Positions 24,453 through 35,058 of a stretch of DNA of 64,000 nt are shown in pieces. The position numbers were made by a program, and so were the translations under genes. The DNA is from Pseudomonas mendocina. GTDB lineage: Bacteria; Pseudomonadota; Gammaproteobacteria; Pseudomonadales; Pseudomonadaceae. Location: contig NZ_LR134290.1 in assembly GCF_900636545.1 (NCBI RefSeq), forward strand, positions 124,001 to 188,000. The letters run 5' to 3'. Each line of letters begins with the position of its first letter. The stretch's first letter is position 1. The notes under the pieces are model-generated. The model saw only the letters and a list, made by a program, of their open reading frames with translations. It searched no databases and was not told the origin of the DNA.

Positions 24453-25358
24453 TCAGCCGCCCACTTCCCCCGTCTCCAACTTGCGCCACAGCAAGCGCAC
24501 CGCCGCCTTGCGCACCAGGGCGCAGCGGTACAGGCGGATTTCCAGCGGGATCTGCCACTGCTCGCCGCCGCAGATGGCCAGTTCGCCGCGCGCCAGTTCT
24601 GCCGTCACCGATAGCCTGGGCACCCAGGCCACGCCCATGCCCTGCAGGGCCATGCTCTTGAGGCTGTCGGCCATGGCCGTTTCGTACACGGTAGTCGAGC
24701 GCAGCGCACGCTGGCGCAGCAGCAGATTGACCGAGCGCCCGAGAAAGGCGCCGGCGCTGTAGGCCAGCAACGGTACGCTCTGGCCATTGTCGAGGTCGTA
24801 AAGCGGTGCGCCGGACTCGTTCACCGCGCATACCGGCAGCATCGAGGTCGCGCCCAGGTGCAGCGACGGGAAGATCGCCGGGTCCATCTGCAGCGCGGCA
24901 TCGGGATCGTAGTAGGCGAGGATCAGGTCGCAGGCGCCCTCACGCAGCGAGTGCACCGCCTCGCCGACGTTGGTCGCCACCAGGCGGGTTGTCAGGGGCA
25001 GGCCTTCGCGGCGCAGGCGAGCGATCCATTCGGGGAAGAAGCCCAGGGTCAGCGAGTGGGCGGCGGCAATCGACAGCACCTCGCCCTGCTGACCTTCCAG
25101 ATTGTGTAGGTGGCGCACCACCTCGCCGAGCTGCTCGACCAGGCTGCGCGCGGTGACCAGAAACAGGCGGCCGGCCTCGGTCAGCTCGATGGGGGTGCAG
25201 GAGCGGTCGACCAGGGTCAGGCCGAGCATCGCTTCCAGGCTGCGGATACGCCGGCTGAACGCGGGCTGGGTGACGAAGCGCTTCTCGGCCGCCTGGGAGA
25301 AGCTGCGGGTGGCGGCCAGGGCGACGAAGTCTTCCAGCCATTTGGTTTCCAGGTTCAT
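24453..25358 (-). CDS. LysR family transcriptional regulator
   Basis: 301 residues. The N-terminal winged helix-turn-helix is clear: LEDFVALAATRSFSQAAEKR, then VTQPAFSRRIRSLEAMLG. An effector-binding domain follows (LSIAAAHSLTLGFFPEWIARL, MALQGMGVAWVPRLSV). The subfamily resembles the hypochlorite-responsive/QseD-like LysR regulators encoded next to aspA in P. aeruginosa. It is divergent from aspA with a 246-bp spacer holding a T-N11-A palindrome, so control of aspA is likely. Confidence 0.9.
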   Translation of the reverse strand: MNLETKWLEDFVALAATRSFSQAAEKRFVTQPAFSRRIRSLEAMLGLTLVDRSCTPIELTEAGRLFLVTARSLVEQLGEVVRHLHNLEGQQGEVLSIAAAHSLTLGFFPEWIARLRREGLPLTTRLVATNVGEAVHSLREGACDLILAYYDPDAALQMDPAIFPSLHLGATSMLPVCAVNESGAPLYDLDNGQSVPLLAYSAGAFLGRSVNLLLRQRALRSTTVYETAMADSLKSMALQGMGVAWVPRLSVTAELARGELAICGGEQWQIPLEIRLYRCALVRKAAVRLLWRKLETGEVGG

Positions 25359-25400
25359 CGCAGGCTCCCGAGGAAAGACCCGGTAGATGGGGCGTGAATC

Positions 25401-25447
25401 GTGGGAGGCGTTTCAGTGGCGAGCGGTCGCGGCTGAAGCCCCTCCCT
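25401..25447. repeat. Degenerate REP hairpin in the LysR-aspA spacer
   Basis: GTGGGAGGCGTTTCAG at 25401 pairs with CTGAAGCCCCTCCC ending at 25447, with GGCGAGCGGTCGCGG between. This is the same overall pattern as other REP copies but diverged. Confidence 0.5.
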
Positions 25448-25492
25448 CGGAGGTCATGTACGCCGCAGCAGCGATCGACGTCACATCAACAT

Positions 25493-25509
25493 TATGCCGA
25501 TTGTGCATA
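25493..25509. promoter_or_regulatory. Candidate LysR-type operator TATGC-N7-GCATA
   Basis: A perfect 5-bp inverted repeat around CGATTGT; its inner bases read T-N11-A, the LysR consensus. It sits between the divergent LysR gene and aspA, 96 bp before the aspA start. Confidence 0.45.
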
Positions 25510-25604
25510 GGGCAGCAAGTAACGGCATTGGTCGCGGCGCGGTTAGAGCCCATATTCTATGGGCATCGCGGCACTCGCCGTATTTCCCAAGAGTCATCTC
25601 TATC

Positions 25605-27029
<1,425 letters not shown>

Positions 27030-27160
27030 TTCATCGAATGACGCACGCCGCCTCTTTGGGCGGCGTGTTCATTTCCGCCCTCGAACCTGTGCTTGGGGCG
27101 GCACCGCAGAAGACCGCAGAGACGGCCCCCACAACAACGACAATCCGGGTGTACAACCAC

Positions 27161-28414
27161 ATGAGTCAGAGCAACACCGCTTCCCCCTCCTTCCTAGCCC
27201 GCGTGCCGCTGTGGCAGCAGATCCTCTTCGGTCTGGTGCTTGGTGTCGTGATCGGCATGCTGTTCAAGAGCGTCGCCCTGGCGCTGGCACCGATCGGCGC
27301 GCTGTTTCTCAATGCGATCAAGATGCTCATCGTGCCGCTGGTGTTCGTTTCCCTGGTGGCCGGCATCACCTCGATGAGCGACAGCGCCAAGCTCGGTCGC
27401 ATCAGCGTCAAGACCATCGCCATCTATCTGATCACCACCGCCTTCGCGGTGAGCATCGGCCTGCTGTTCGGCACCCTGTTCAGCCCCGGTGAGGGCATGC
27501 AGATGGTCGCCAACGGCACCATGGAGGCCAAGCAGGCGCCTTCGCTGGTAGAGATACTGGTGGGCCTGGTGCCGACCAACCCGGTGACCGCCTTCGCCGA
27601 AGGCAACATCCTGCAGATCATCGTCTTCGCCATCGCCCTGGGCCTGAGCATGAACCTGGTCGGCGAGAAGGCGGCCCCGACGATTCGCCTATTCGACAGC
27701 CTGGCCGAGGTGCTCTACAAGCTCACCGACCTGGTGATGCGCTTCGCTCCCATCGGCGTGTTCGCACTGATCGCCGGCGTGGTCGCTTCCCATGGCATCG
27801 AGGTGCTGCTGCCGCTGGCTGGCGTGATCGGGGTGATCTACCTGGCCAGCCTCGCCCATCTGCTGCTGATCTATGGCGGCCTGATCGGCGGCCTGGCGCG
27901 TCTCAGCCCACTGCGCTTCTTCCGTGGCATCGCCCCGGCACTGGCGGTGGCCTTCAGTACCTCGAGCAGCTCCGGCACCCTGCCGGTGTCCATCGAGTGT
28001 GCGCGCAAGAACCTTGGCGTATCGCAGGGCGTGGCCGGCTTCGTGCTGCCGGTGGGCGCCACCATCAACATGGACGGCACCGCGATCTACCAGGGCGTGC
28101 TGGCACTGTTCATCGCTCAGGCCTTCGGCATCGACCTGAATGCCGGGCAGTACCTGATGATCATCCTCACCGCCACCCTGGCCTCCATCGGCACCGCCGG
28201 CATCCCCGGCGCCGGGCTGATCATGCTTGGCCTGGTGCTGAGCTCGGTGGGTCTGCCGCTGGAAGGCGTGGCGCTGATCGCTGGTATCGACCGCATCCTC
28301 GACATGGCGCGCACCACGGTGAACGTCGCCGGTGACCTGATGACCACCACACTGGTCGCACGCAGCGAGAAGGAGCTGGACCGCGAGATCTACAACAGCG
28401 ACAACGTTGCCTGA
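27161..28414 (+). CDS. Dicarboxylate/amino acid:cation symporter (DctA/GltP family)
   Basis: 417 residues, SLC1-type sodium/proton symporter. The substrate and cation site is SSSSGTLPVS (HP1), then NMDGTAIYQG (TM7), HP2 around SIGTAGIPGAGLIM, and the last helix RILDMARTTVNVAGD with the Asp/Arg that select dicarboxylate versus acidic amino acid. Location after aspA suggests aspartate/glutamate uptake. The ATG at 27161 has no strong Shine-Dalgarno; the frame is open upstream but the protein similarity begins here. A strong terminator follows. Confidence 0.92.
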   Translation: MSQSNTASPSFLARVPLWQQILFGLVLGVVIGMLFKSVALALAPIGALFLNAIKMLIVPLVFVSLVAGITSMSDSAKLGRISVKTIAIYLITTAFAVSIGLLFGTLFSPGEGMQMVANGTMEAKQAPSLVEILVGLVPTNPVTAFAEGNILQIIVFAIALGLSMNLVGEKAAPTIRLFDSLAEVLYKLTDLVMRFAPIGVFALIAGVVASHGIEVLLPLAGVIGVIYLASLAHLLLIYGGLIGGLARLSPLRFFRGIAPALAVAFSTSSSSGTLPVSIECARKNLGVSQGVAGFVLPVGATINMDGTAIYQGVLALFIAQAFGIDLNAGQYLMIILTATLASIGTAGIPGAGLIMLGLVLSSVGLPLEGVALIAGIDRILDMARTTVNVAGDLMTTTLVARSEKELDREIYNSDNVA

Positions 28415-28487
28415 GTCTTGCCCGCCAGGCTGTCCACAGCCTGGCACATTCGTTTTTCATAGGAGGCCTCACCAGCCTCACCCTTCA

Positions 28488-28515
28488 GGGATGGCCTCGG
28501 CCATCCCTTTTTTTT
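28488..28515 (+). terminator. Intrinsic terminator after the symporter gene
   Basis: GGGATGGCC/GGCCATCCC stem followed by eight T residues (28508-28515), 74 bp after the stop codon. It separates this unit from the convergent nor genes. Confidence 0.9.
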
Positions 28516-28567
28516 ATTCGGCTGCAGGCGCCCTGTCGCTCCCACTACATCCCCATCACACGTTCGT

Positions 28568-30409
28568 TCAGCGCCTGGTCAGTTGCCGATACAACTGCGG
28601 CAGGTACAGCGGCAGATGCTGCGGCTTGTCGATCAGCGTGTAGCCGCTGGCGCCGAACATGTACGGGAGGTAGTCGCCGGCCTGCTGGTCGATGGTGATG
28701 CAGAACGGCAGTACGCCGGCGCGGCGGGCTTCGAGCACCGCCTCGCGGGTGTCCTCCACGCCGTAGCGGCCCTCGTAGAGGTCGAGGTCGTTGGGCTTGC
28801 CATCGGTGACCAGCAACAGCAGGCGCTGGCTCTGCTGGCGCTCGCCGAGCAAGCGCGTGGCCTGGCGGATGGCCGCGCCCATGCGCGTGTAGTAGCCGGG
28901 GCGCACGGCGAGGATGCGCCCGCGGACCTGCTCGTCGTAGCGCTGGCCGAATTGCTTGAGCTCCTGCATGCGCACCTGCTGGCGGCGCAGCGAGGAGAAG
29001 CCATACAGGGCGAAATCATCACCGGCCGCCGACAGCGCTTCGGCGAACAGCAGCAGGCTGTCCTGGATGACGTCGATGACCCGTTGCTCGTCGTTGAGGT
29101 GCGATTCGGTGGACATCGACAGGTCGGCGAGCAGCAGGCAGGCCAGCTCGCGGCGGGTGCTGCGTTGTTCGAGAAACAGGCCCTTCTCGCAGGCCCTGCC
29201 CTGTAGACGCTGCACCTGGAAGTCGAGCCATGCGCTGAGGTCCAGCTCGCTACCCTGCGGTTGCTGGCGCAGCCACTGGCGGTCGTTGCGCAGTACCTCG
29301 AACTGGCGGCGTAGACGCCGTGCGGGCAGTGCCAGGTGCGTCGGCAATGGCTGCGCCTCGGCCGCGCGCGGGTAGAAGAGCTGCAGACTGACGTGGCGTT
29401 CGAGCAGGGCCGAGCGGCGGTAATCCCACTCCGGCAGGTGCAGGCCCGCGCCCAGCGGCAGGTCGTCCTGCTCCGGTGATGGCAGGTCGAGGTCCAGATG
29501 CAGGCCGCCGCCCTTGCGCGTGCGCTGGCGCGACAGGGTCAGCTCGTCGAGGTCCTCGGCCACGCGGGCAGCATCGAGGTCCTCGCTGTCATCGTTGCAG
29601 CGGTCCAGTTGCACATGTTCGGACCAGCTGAACAGGTTTTCCAGGCGGAACAGCAGCAGGCCGCCCTTGCCGCTGGTGTCGTCGGTACGCGAGGCGCGTT
29701 TGCGCAGTGAACGTTGCGCCGGGTTGGGGTTGCGGGCGCTGCCCTCACCCTCCTCGGGCAGTTCGCTGGAGGCGCCGGGGCCCTGGCCCTGCGGCGGATA
29801 CAACCACAGCGGCAATGGCCAGGGGGCGCGTTCGTCATGGGCGAAATGGGTGACGCTGCCGGGTTCGCGCAGCGCCTGGCGCAGGTCGCGCTCCAGCGCC
29901 GCACTGGCGGGCGGCAGGCTGTCGGGGGCGGGGCGCAGGCGCAGGTGCGCATCGACCAGCCGTTGGTAGCGAGGGCGCATGGCCGGGTAGCGTCCCAGCA
30001 ACTCGTTCACCCAGCGCTGGTTGTCACGCCCCCAGTGGCGCATGTCGTCGGCGACTGCGCCGAGCATCGCCAGCCAGCGGTACAGCTCACGGTTCAGCTC
30101 GGCCTGCGGGAACACGGCGAGGGTCGGCGGCAGGCGCATGTTCTGCGCGTCGCGCCAGGCCACCGGCATCTGCCGACAGGTACCGGCGACCTGTTGCAGC
30201 AGGCTGCGTCGCAGCAGCAGTTCGCGCGGCTGCACGGCCTGGATCTGCACTGCGCTGGCGCCGCCGATGGCGTGAAAGAGCAGGGCCAGGGCGCGCTGCT
30301 GGTCGCTCAGCTGCACCTGGGCGTGAGTGAAGTCCGGGTCGCTGCGGCGGGTGATGAAACGGTGCCAGACGCTACCGACCCATTCCTCGACTTCGATGCT
30401 GAACGCCAT
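28568..30409 (-). CDS. norD: Nitric oxide reductase activation protein NorD
   Basis: 613 residues, cytoplasmic. The C-terminal von Willebrand factor A domain has the MIDAS motif ADLSMST (D429, S431, S433) and later VTDGKPNDLDLYEGRYGVED. NorD works with the MoxR-type ATPase NirQ/NorQ to mature or activate the NorBC nitric oxide reductase, probably iron insertion. The N-terminal about 200 residues are NorD-specific. The ATG at 30409 follows GGAGG. It is the last gene of norCBD, 75 bp after norB with a REP-like hairpin in the spacer. Confidence 0.95.
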   Translation of the reverse strand: MAFSIEVEEWVGSVWHRFITRRSDPDFTHAQVQLSDQQRALALLFHAIGGASAVQIQAVQPRELLLRRSLLQQVAGTCRQMPVAWRDAQNMRLPPTLAVFPQAELNRELYRWLAMLGAVADDMRHWGRDNQRWVNELLGRYPAMRPRYQRLVDAHLRLRPAPDSLPPASAALERDLRQALREPGSVTHFAHDERAPWPLPLWLYPPQGQGPGASSELPEEGEGSARNPNPAQRSLRKRASRTDDTSGKGGLLLFRLENLFSWSEHVQLDRCNDDSEDLDAARVAEDLDELTLSRQRTRKGGGLHLDLDLPSPEQDDLPLGAGLHLPEWDYRRSALLERHVSLQLFYPRAAEAQPLPTHLALPARRLRRQFEVLRNDRQWLRQQPQGSELDLSAWLDFQVQRLQGRACEKGLFLEQRSTRRELACLLLADLSMSTESHLNDEQRVIDVIQDSLLLFAEALSAAGDDFALYGFSSLRRQQVRMQELKQFGQRYDEQVRGRILAVRPGYYTRMGAAIRQATRLLGERQQSQRLLLLVTDGKPNDLDLYEGRYGVEDTREAVLEARRAGVLPFCITIDQQAGDYLPYMFGASGYTLIDKPQHLPLYLPQLYRQLTRR

Positions 30410-30429
30410 GCGGCCTCCAGAAAAAAGAC

Positions 30430-30476
30430 GTGGGAGGCGCAACAGCGGCGATGTTCGCGGCTGCTGCCCTCCCACA
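30430..30476. repeat. REP-like hairpin between norB and norD
   Basis: GTGGGAGGCGCAACAGC at 30431 can pair with GCTGCTGCCCTCCCAC ending at 30476, with GGCGATGTTCGCG between. It is transcribed within norCBD and could lower norD expression or protect the norCB message. Confidence 0.6.
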
Positions 30477-30484
30477 GGACATCA

Positions 30485-31897
<1,413 letters not shown>

Positions 31898-32338
31898 TCA
31901 GCCCTCCCTGTTTGGCGGCCAGTCGTTGGTATCGATCTTCGAGGTCCACTTGAGGAACTCGGCGAGATCGTCCACTTCCTTGTCGCTCAGGTTGAATTGC
32001 GGCATCGCGCGGCGGCCGGGAACGCCCAGTGGCTGGGCCGCCATCCAGGCATGCAGGAAGCTGCTGAACTGTTCCTCGCCACCACGGCGGATGAACACGT
32101 TGCCCAGTTCCGGGGCGAAGTAGGCGCCCTCGCCCAGCAGGGTGTGGCAGCCGATGCAGTTGTTCTGCTCCCAGATCAGCTTGCCGCGCACCACTGCTTC
32201 ATTCATCAGGTGTTCGTTGGTGCGTTCGGGGAAGGTTTGTTCGCTGTGGAAGGTCAAGGCCAGGAATATCAGGATGAAGAACACGCTTCCCCCGAAGTAG
32301 ATATTTCTGGCCATTCCCTTGGTGAAGGTTTCCGACAT
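31898..32338 (-). CDS. norC: Nitric oxide reductase small subunit (cytochrome c)
   Basis: 146 residues. One N-terminal membrane anchor (NIYFGGSVFFILIFLALTF) and a periplasmic monoheme domain with CIGCH (61-65) and the axial methionine in RRAMPQF (M112). It passes electrons to NorB. The ATG at 32338 (MSETF) is chosen over the in-frame ATG at 32344 because GAGGA is 7 nt upstream of the former. A perfect FNR/DNR box is 59-72 bp upstream of the start. Confidence 0.97.
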   Translation of the reverse strand: MSETFTKGMARNIYFGGSVFFILIFLALTFHSEQTFPERTNEHLMNEAVVRGKLIWEQNNCIGCHTLLGEGAYFAPELGNVFIRRGGEEQFSSFLHAWMAAQPLGVPGRRAMPQFNLSDKEVDDLAEFLKWTSKIDTNDWPPNREG

Positions 32339-32396
32339 GGTCATGTCCTCAAAGGCTTGGCGAGGTCATTTTCGGACGGCACCCCGGGAAAACCGC

Positions 32397-32410
32397 TTGA
32401 TGGCGATCAA
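32397..32410 (-). promoter_or_regulatory. FNR/DNR box upstream of norCBD
   Basis: TTGAT-GGCG-ATCAA, a perfect palindrome of the ANR/DNR consensus, 59 bp before the norC start. It is expected to place norCBD under NO/low-oxygen control by DNR. Confidence 0.88.
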
Positions 32411-32481
32411 GAAGGCGGAATCGCAGTACTGGGGGGATAGGGGAACTCGGGTTGGCGGCGGATTCCGGGCGGGTGCAAAGA

Positions 32482-32726
32482 TCGCGGACAAGTCCGCTCC
32501 CACGGGAAAGGCGCCGCTCGCAGTTCTTTCGTGGGAGCGACGGGCGCCTAGCCTTGCTCGCGAGTGAGGGCGGCACCGCTCTCGGGCTCTTGTGGGAGCG
32601 GACTTGTCCGCGAACCGCCAGCACAGCGGCACGATGTCGGCGTTGGGGGTGAAGATGCCGCGGACCCGTCCGCTGCCACAGTCAAGAAGCGCGACCCTCT
32701 TTTGTGGCGGCGGACGTGTTCGCGAA
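32482..32726. repeat. Cluster of five REP elements in the norC-norF spacer
   Basis: Five REP cores in alternating orientation: 32482-32503 (TCGCGGACAAGTCCGCTCCCAC, shown in reverse sense), 32531-32563, 32592-32614 (GTGGGAGCGGACTTGTCCGC), 32658-32680 and 32703-32726. This BIME-like array fills the 405-bp gap between norC and norF. Apart from the DNR box, no gene is seen here. Confidence 0.82.
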
Positions 32727-32743
32727 CAGGGTCTCCGGCTCGC

Positions 32744-32980
32744 TCAGGGCGTGCCGAAGTACAGCGCGCTCGCCATGCACAGCGACCACGCCAGCAACGA
32801 CACACGCCATAGGCGCGGGCTGTGGCGCAACTCCATGAAGCCATCGACGATCAGCCAGGCCTTGCCCAGCGCTGCCGCCGACAATGCCAGGGCGGCCCAG
32901 GAGGCGACCGGCGCGGTGACCAGCCACAGGCTCAGCAGCGACAGCACTACCAGGCCCAGCCAGCACAGGAAAGTGTTCAT
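32744..32980 (-). CDS. norF: NorF-like small membrane protein (cytochrome c oxidase subunit IV family)
   Basis: 78 residues with three hydrophobic segments (FLCWLGLVVLSLLSLWLVT, WAALALSAAALGKAWLIV, WRVSLLAWSLCMASALYF) and the mid-segment GFMELRHSPRLW typical of the COX4/prokaryotic subunit IV family found beside NorE. It is thought to help full NO reductase activity. The ATG at 32980 is 5 bp after norE. The open frame extends upstream but without family support. Confidence 0.8.
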   Translation of the reverse strand: MNTFLCWLGLVVLSLLSLWLVTAPVASWAALALSAAALGKAWLIVDGFMELRHSPRLWRVSLLAWSLCMASALYFGTP

Positions 32981-32985
32981 CTGCC

Positions 32986-33567
32986 TTACCTCTGCAGATA
33001 GAGCAAGGGGAACAGCAGCACCCAGATCAGATCGACCATGTGCCAGTACAGGACGCACGACTCCAGCTCGCCGTGCTTGCCGGCCTGCGTGTACACGCCG
33101 CGCCGGCAGCGCCAGGCCAGCCAGCCGAACAGCAGCAGGCCGGGCAACACGTGGAGGAAATGGAAGCCGCCGAGAATCCAGTACAGGGTGAAGAAGCGGT
33201 CGTACTCCAGATCCAGCCCGGCGTCGATCAGATGGCCGAATTCGCGGCCCTTGAGCACCACGTAGACGCAGCCGCTGGCCAGCGCGGCGAGCAGCCAGGC
33301 GCTGGCCTGGCGAGCGTGACCGGCACGTACCCGGTGCACGGCCAGTGCCGCGAAGAAACCGGCGGTGAGCAGGCTGAGGGTCAGTGCCAGGCCGATGGAG
33401 CCGTCGAGCAGCGCCCGGCTGGCGGCGAATTGCGCGCCGGATAGCGCCTGGGTGATGGCGAAGCTGAGGATCAGCAGGGCGAACACCGTCAGCTCGGCGA
33501 GGATGAACAGCCACATCGCCAGGTCGCCCGGCAGGCGGGCGACCTGGCGCTCAGCCGAAGTGGACAT
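32986..33567 (-). CDS. norE: NorE, cytochrome c oxidase subunit III-like membrane protein
   Basis: 193 residues, five to six membrane helices, of the COX3 superfamily: WLFILAELTVFALLILSF near the start, LGGFHFLHVLPGLLLFGWLA in the middle, and the C-terminal LYWHMVDLIWVLLFPLLYL. It lies between nirQ and norF, as in P. aeruginosa and P. stutzeri, and supports NO reductase. The start at 33567 lies inside the end of nirQ (17-bp overlap), indicating translational coupling. Confidence 0.9.
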   Translation of the reverse strand: MSTSAERQVARLPGDLAMWLFILAELTVFALLILSFAITQALSGAQFAASRALLDGSIGLALTLSLLTAGFFAALAVHRVRAGHARQASAWLLAALASGCVYVVLKGREFGHLIDAGLDLEYDRFFTLYWILGGFHFLHVLPGLLLFGWLAWRCRRGVYTQAGKHGELESCVLYWHMVDLIWVLLFPLLYLQR

Positions 33568-34330
33568 CGACCAGATCCATCAGTGCAGCGACCGTCTGTG
33601 CATCGTCCGACAGCGGTTCGGCCAAACAGGCGCGACACGCCGTGCGGGCGTCCATGCCGTTATGGATCAGGCGCGCGGCGTAGATCAGCAGGCGGGTCGA
33701 GGCCACCTCCTCCAGGTCATGCTGCTCGAGGCGGCGGATGTCCTGGCCGAGGGAGACCAGGCGGCGCGCCAGCGACTCGTTGACGTTCGCCTCGCGGGCG
33801 ACGATCTGGCACTCCTGCTCGACGCCGGGGTAATCGAAGCGCAGCGCCACGAAACGCTGACGGGTGCTGGGCTTCATGCCCTTGAGCAGATTCTGGTAGC
33901 CGGGGTTGTAGGACACCACCAGCATGAAATCGGGCGGCGCCTGGAGGATTTCGCCGGTGCGCTCCAGGTACAGTTCACGGCGGTCATCGGCCAGCGGGTG
34001 GATGACCACCACAGTGTCCTGGCGCGCCTCGACTACCTCGTCCAGGTAGCAGATGCCGCCCTCGCGCACCGCGCGGGTCAGCGGGCCGTCCTGCCACCAG
34101 GTGCCTTCGCTGCCGATCAGGTGGCGGCCGACCAGGTCCGCGGCGCTCAGGTCGTCGTGGCAGGCCACGGTGTACAGCGGCAACTGCAGGCGCTGCGCCA
34201 TGTGCTGGACGAAGCGCGTCTTGCCACAGCCGGTCGGGCCCTTGAGCAGAACCGGCATGCGCTGTTGCCAGGCCTGCTCGAACAGCAGCTGTTCGTCGCC
34301 CTGTACCTGATAGAAGGGGGTGTCGTGCAT
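33551..34330 (-). CDS. nirQ: MoxR-type AAA+ ATPase NirQ/NorQ
   Basis: 259 residues. Walker A is [10 protein letters not shown]; the Walker B/sensor region is [20 protein letters not shown]. The fold is CbbQ/NirQ/NorQ MoxR. With NorD it activates NO reductase. Its order, nirQ-norE-norF then the divergently regulated nirM-like cytochrome, is that of the P. aeruginosa nir/nor region. The ATG at 34330 gives MHDTPFYQV, the usual start. A near-perfect DNR box lies 81-94 bp upstream. Confidence 0.96.
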   Translation of the reverse strand: MHDTPFYQVQGDEQLLFEQAWQQRMPVLLKGPTGCGKTRFVQHMAQRLQLPLYTVACHDDLSAADLVGRHLIGSEGTWWQDGPLTRAVREGGICYLDEVVEARQDTVVVIHPLADDRRELYLERTGEILQAPPDFMLVVSYNPGYQNLLKGMKPSTRQRFVALRFDYPGVEQECQIVAREANVNESLARRLVSLGQDIRRLEQHDLEEVASTRLLIYAARLIHNGMDARTACRACLAEPLSDDAQTVAALMDLVDVHFG

Positions 34331-34410
34331 GACGGTTCCTGTTTCGCTACGGGTTCGGCTGCACGCTAGCGGGGGCGGATGGGCGCTCTCAAGCGCCACG
34401 CGCGACGGAC

Positions 34411-34424
34411 TTGATTACGGTCAA
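34411..34424. promoter_or_regulatory. FNR/DNR box between nirQ and the cytochrome c gene
   Basis: TTGAT-TACG-GTCAA: one mismatch from the perfect palindrome. Centred between divergent genes, 81 bp from nirQ and about 97 bp from the cytochrome start, so it may serve either or both. Confidence 0.8.
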
Positions 34425-34520
34425 GCGCTGCGGCAAATGACTCTGTTTATGATCCCTTCCGAACAATGTGCCAGCCGCCAGCTGCATCCGGCAGGCCAAA
34501 CATGCGATGAGGAAGTGACC

Positions 34521-34835
34521 ATGAAGAAAGCGCTGATTCCGCTGGCGGCCCTGCTGAGTCTGGCGGCCCTGTCCAATGCCCATGCTGCGTCCGGCGAGGA
34601 GCTGTTCAAGAGCAAGCCCTGCGGTGCCTGTCACAGTGTGCAGGCCAAGCTGGTCGGCCCGGCTCTGAAGGACGTGGCAGCGAAGAACGCAGGCGTCGAC
34701 GGTGCGGCGGACGTGCTCGCCGGCCATATCAAGAACGGCAGCACCGGCGTCTGGGGCGCCATGCCGATGCCACCAAATCCGGTTACCGAGGAGGAAGCCA
34801 AGACCCTGGCCGAATGGGTGCTGACACTGAAGTGA
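34521..34835 (+). CDS. Cytochrome c551/c8-type periplasmic monoheme protein (NirM-like)
   Basis: 104 residues. Signal peptide through SNAHA, then a small class I cytochrome with CGACH (34-38) and the methionine ligand in MPMPPNPV (M83). The sequence [11 protein letters not shown] and [13 protein letters not shown] is that of the pseudomonad c551 family, which donates electrons to cytochrome cd1 nitrite reductase and to cytochrome c peroxidase. Here it may serve NirK or NosZ, since no nirS is in the window. The ATG at 34521 has GAGGAAGTGACC upstream. A terminator follows. Confidence 0.93.
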   Translation: MKKALIPLAALLSLAALSNAHAASGEELFKSKPCGACHSVQAKLVGPALKDVAAKNAGVDGAADVLAGHIKNGSTGVWGAMPMPPNPVTEEEAKTLAEWVLTLK

Positions 34836-34870
34836 CGCCCTGGCCGACCGCGGCCAGATCATCAATCAGA

Positions 34871-34902
34871 GGGCAGGCGTTCGGGGAGCGCCTGCCCTTT
34901 TT
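34871..34902 (+). terminator. Intrinsic terminator after the cytochrome gene
   Basis: GGGCAGGCG/CGCCTGCCC stem with a 9-nt loop and TTTTT, 35 bp after the stop codon. It isolates the gene from nosR. Confidence 0.9.
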
Positions 34903-34932
34903 CGTTGGCGTCATTGTCACTACCGGATTTTT

Positions 34933-34955
34933 GTGGGAGCGGCCTTGGCCGCGAA
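34933..34955 (+). repeat. REP element upstream of nosR
   Basis: GTGGGAGCGGCCTTGGCCGC followed by GAA; single REP palindrome 27 bp before the nosR DNR box. The same sequence recurs at 42425-42448. Confidence 0.75.
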
Positions 34956-34981
34956 TGACCAGGCACCGACACAGGCCGCTC

Positions 34982-34995
34982 TTGATCGTAATCAA
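34982..34995 (+). promoter_or_regulatory. FNR/DNR box upstream of nosR
   Basis: TTGAT-CGTA-ATCAA, a perfect consensus palindrome, 64 bp before the nosR start. It predicts DNR/ANR control of the nos operon. Confidence 0.88.
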
Positions 34996-35058
34996 GGAGA
35001 TCGGCAAGACGCGCGACCTACCATCCGCCGCAATTGAGCAGTGGACGTAGGTAGCCTG

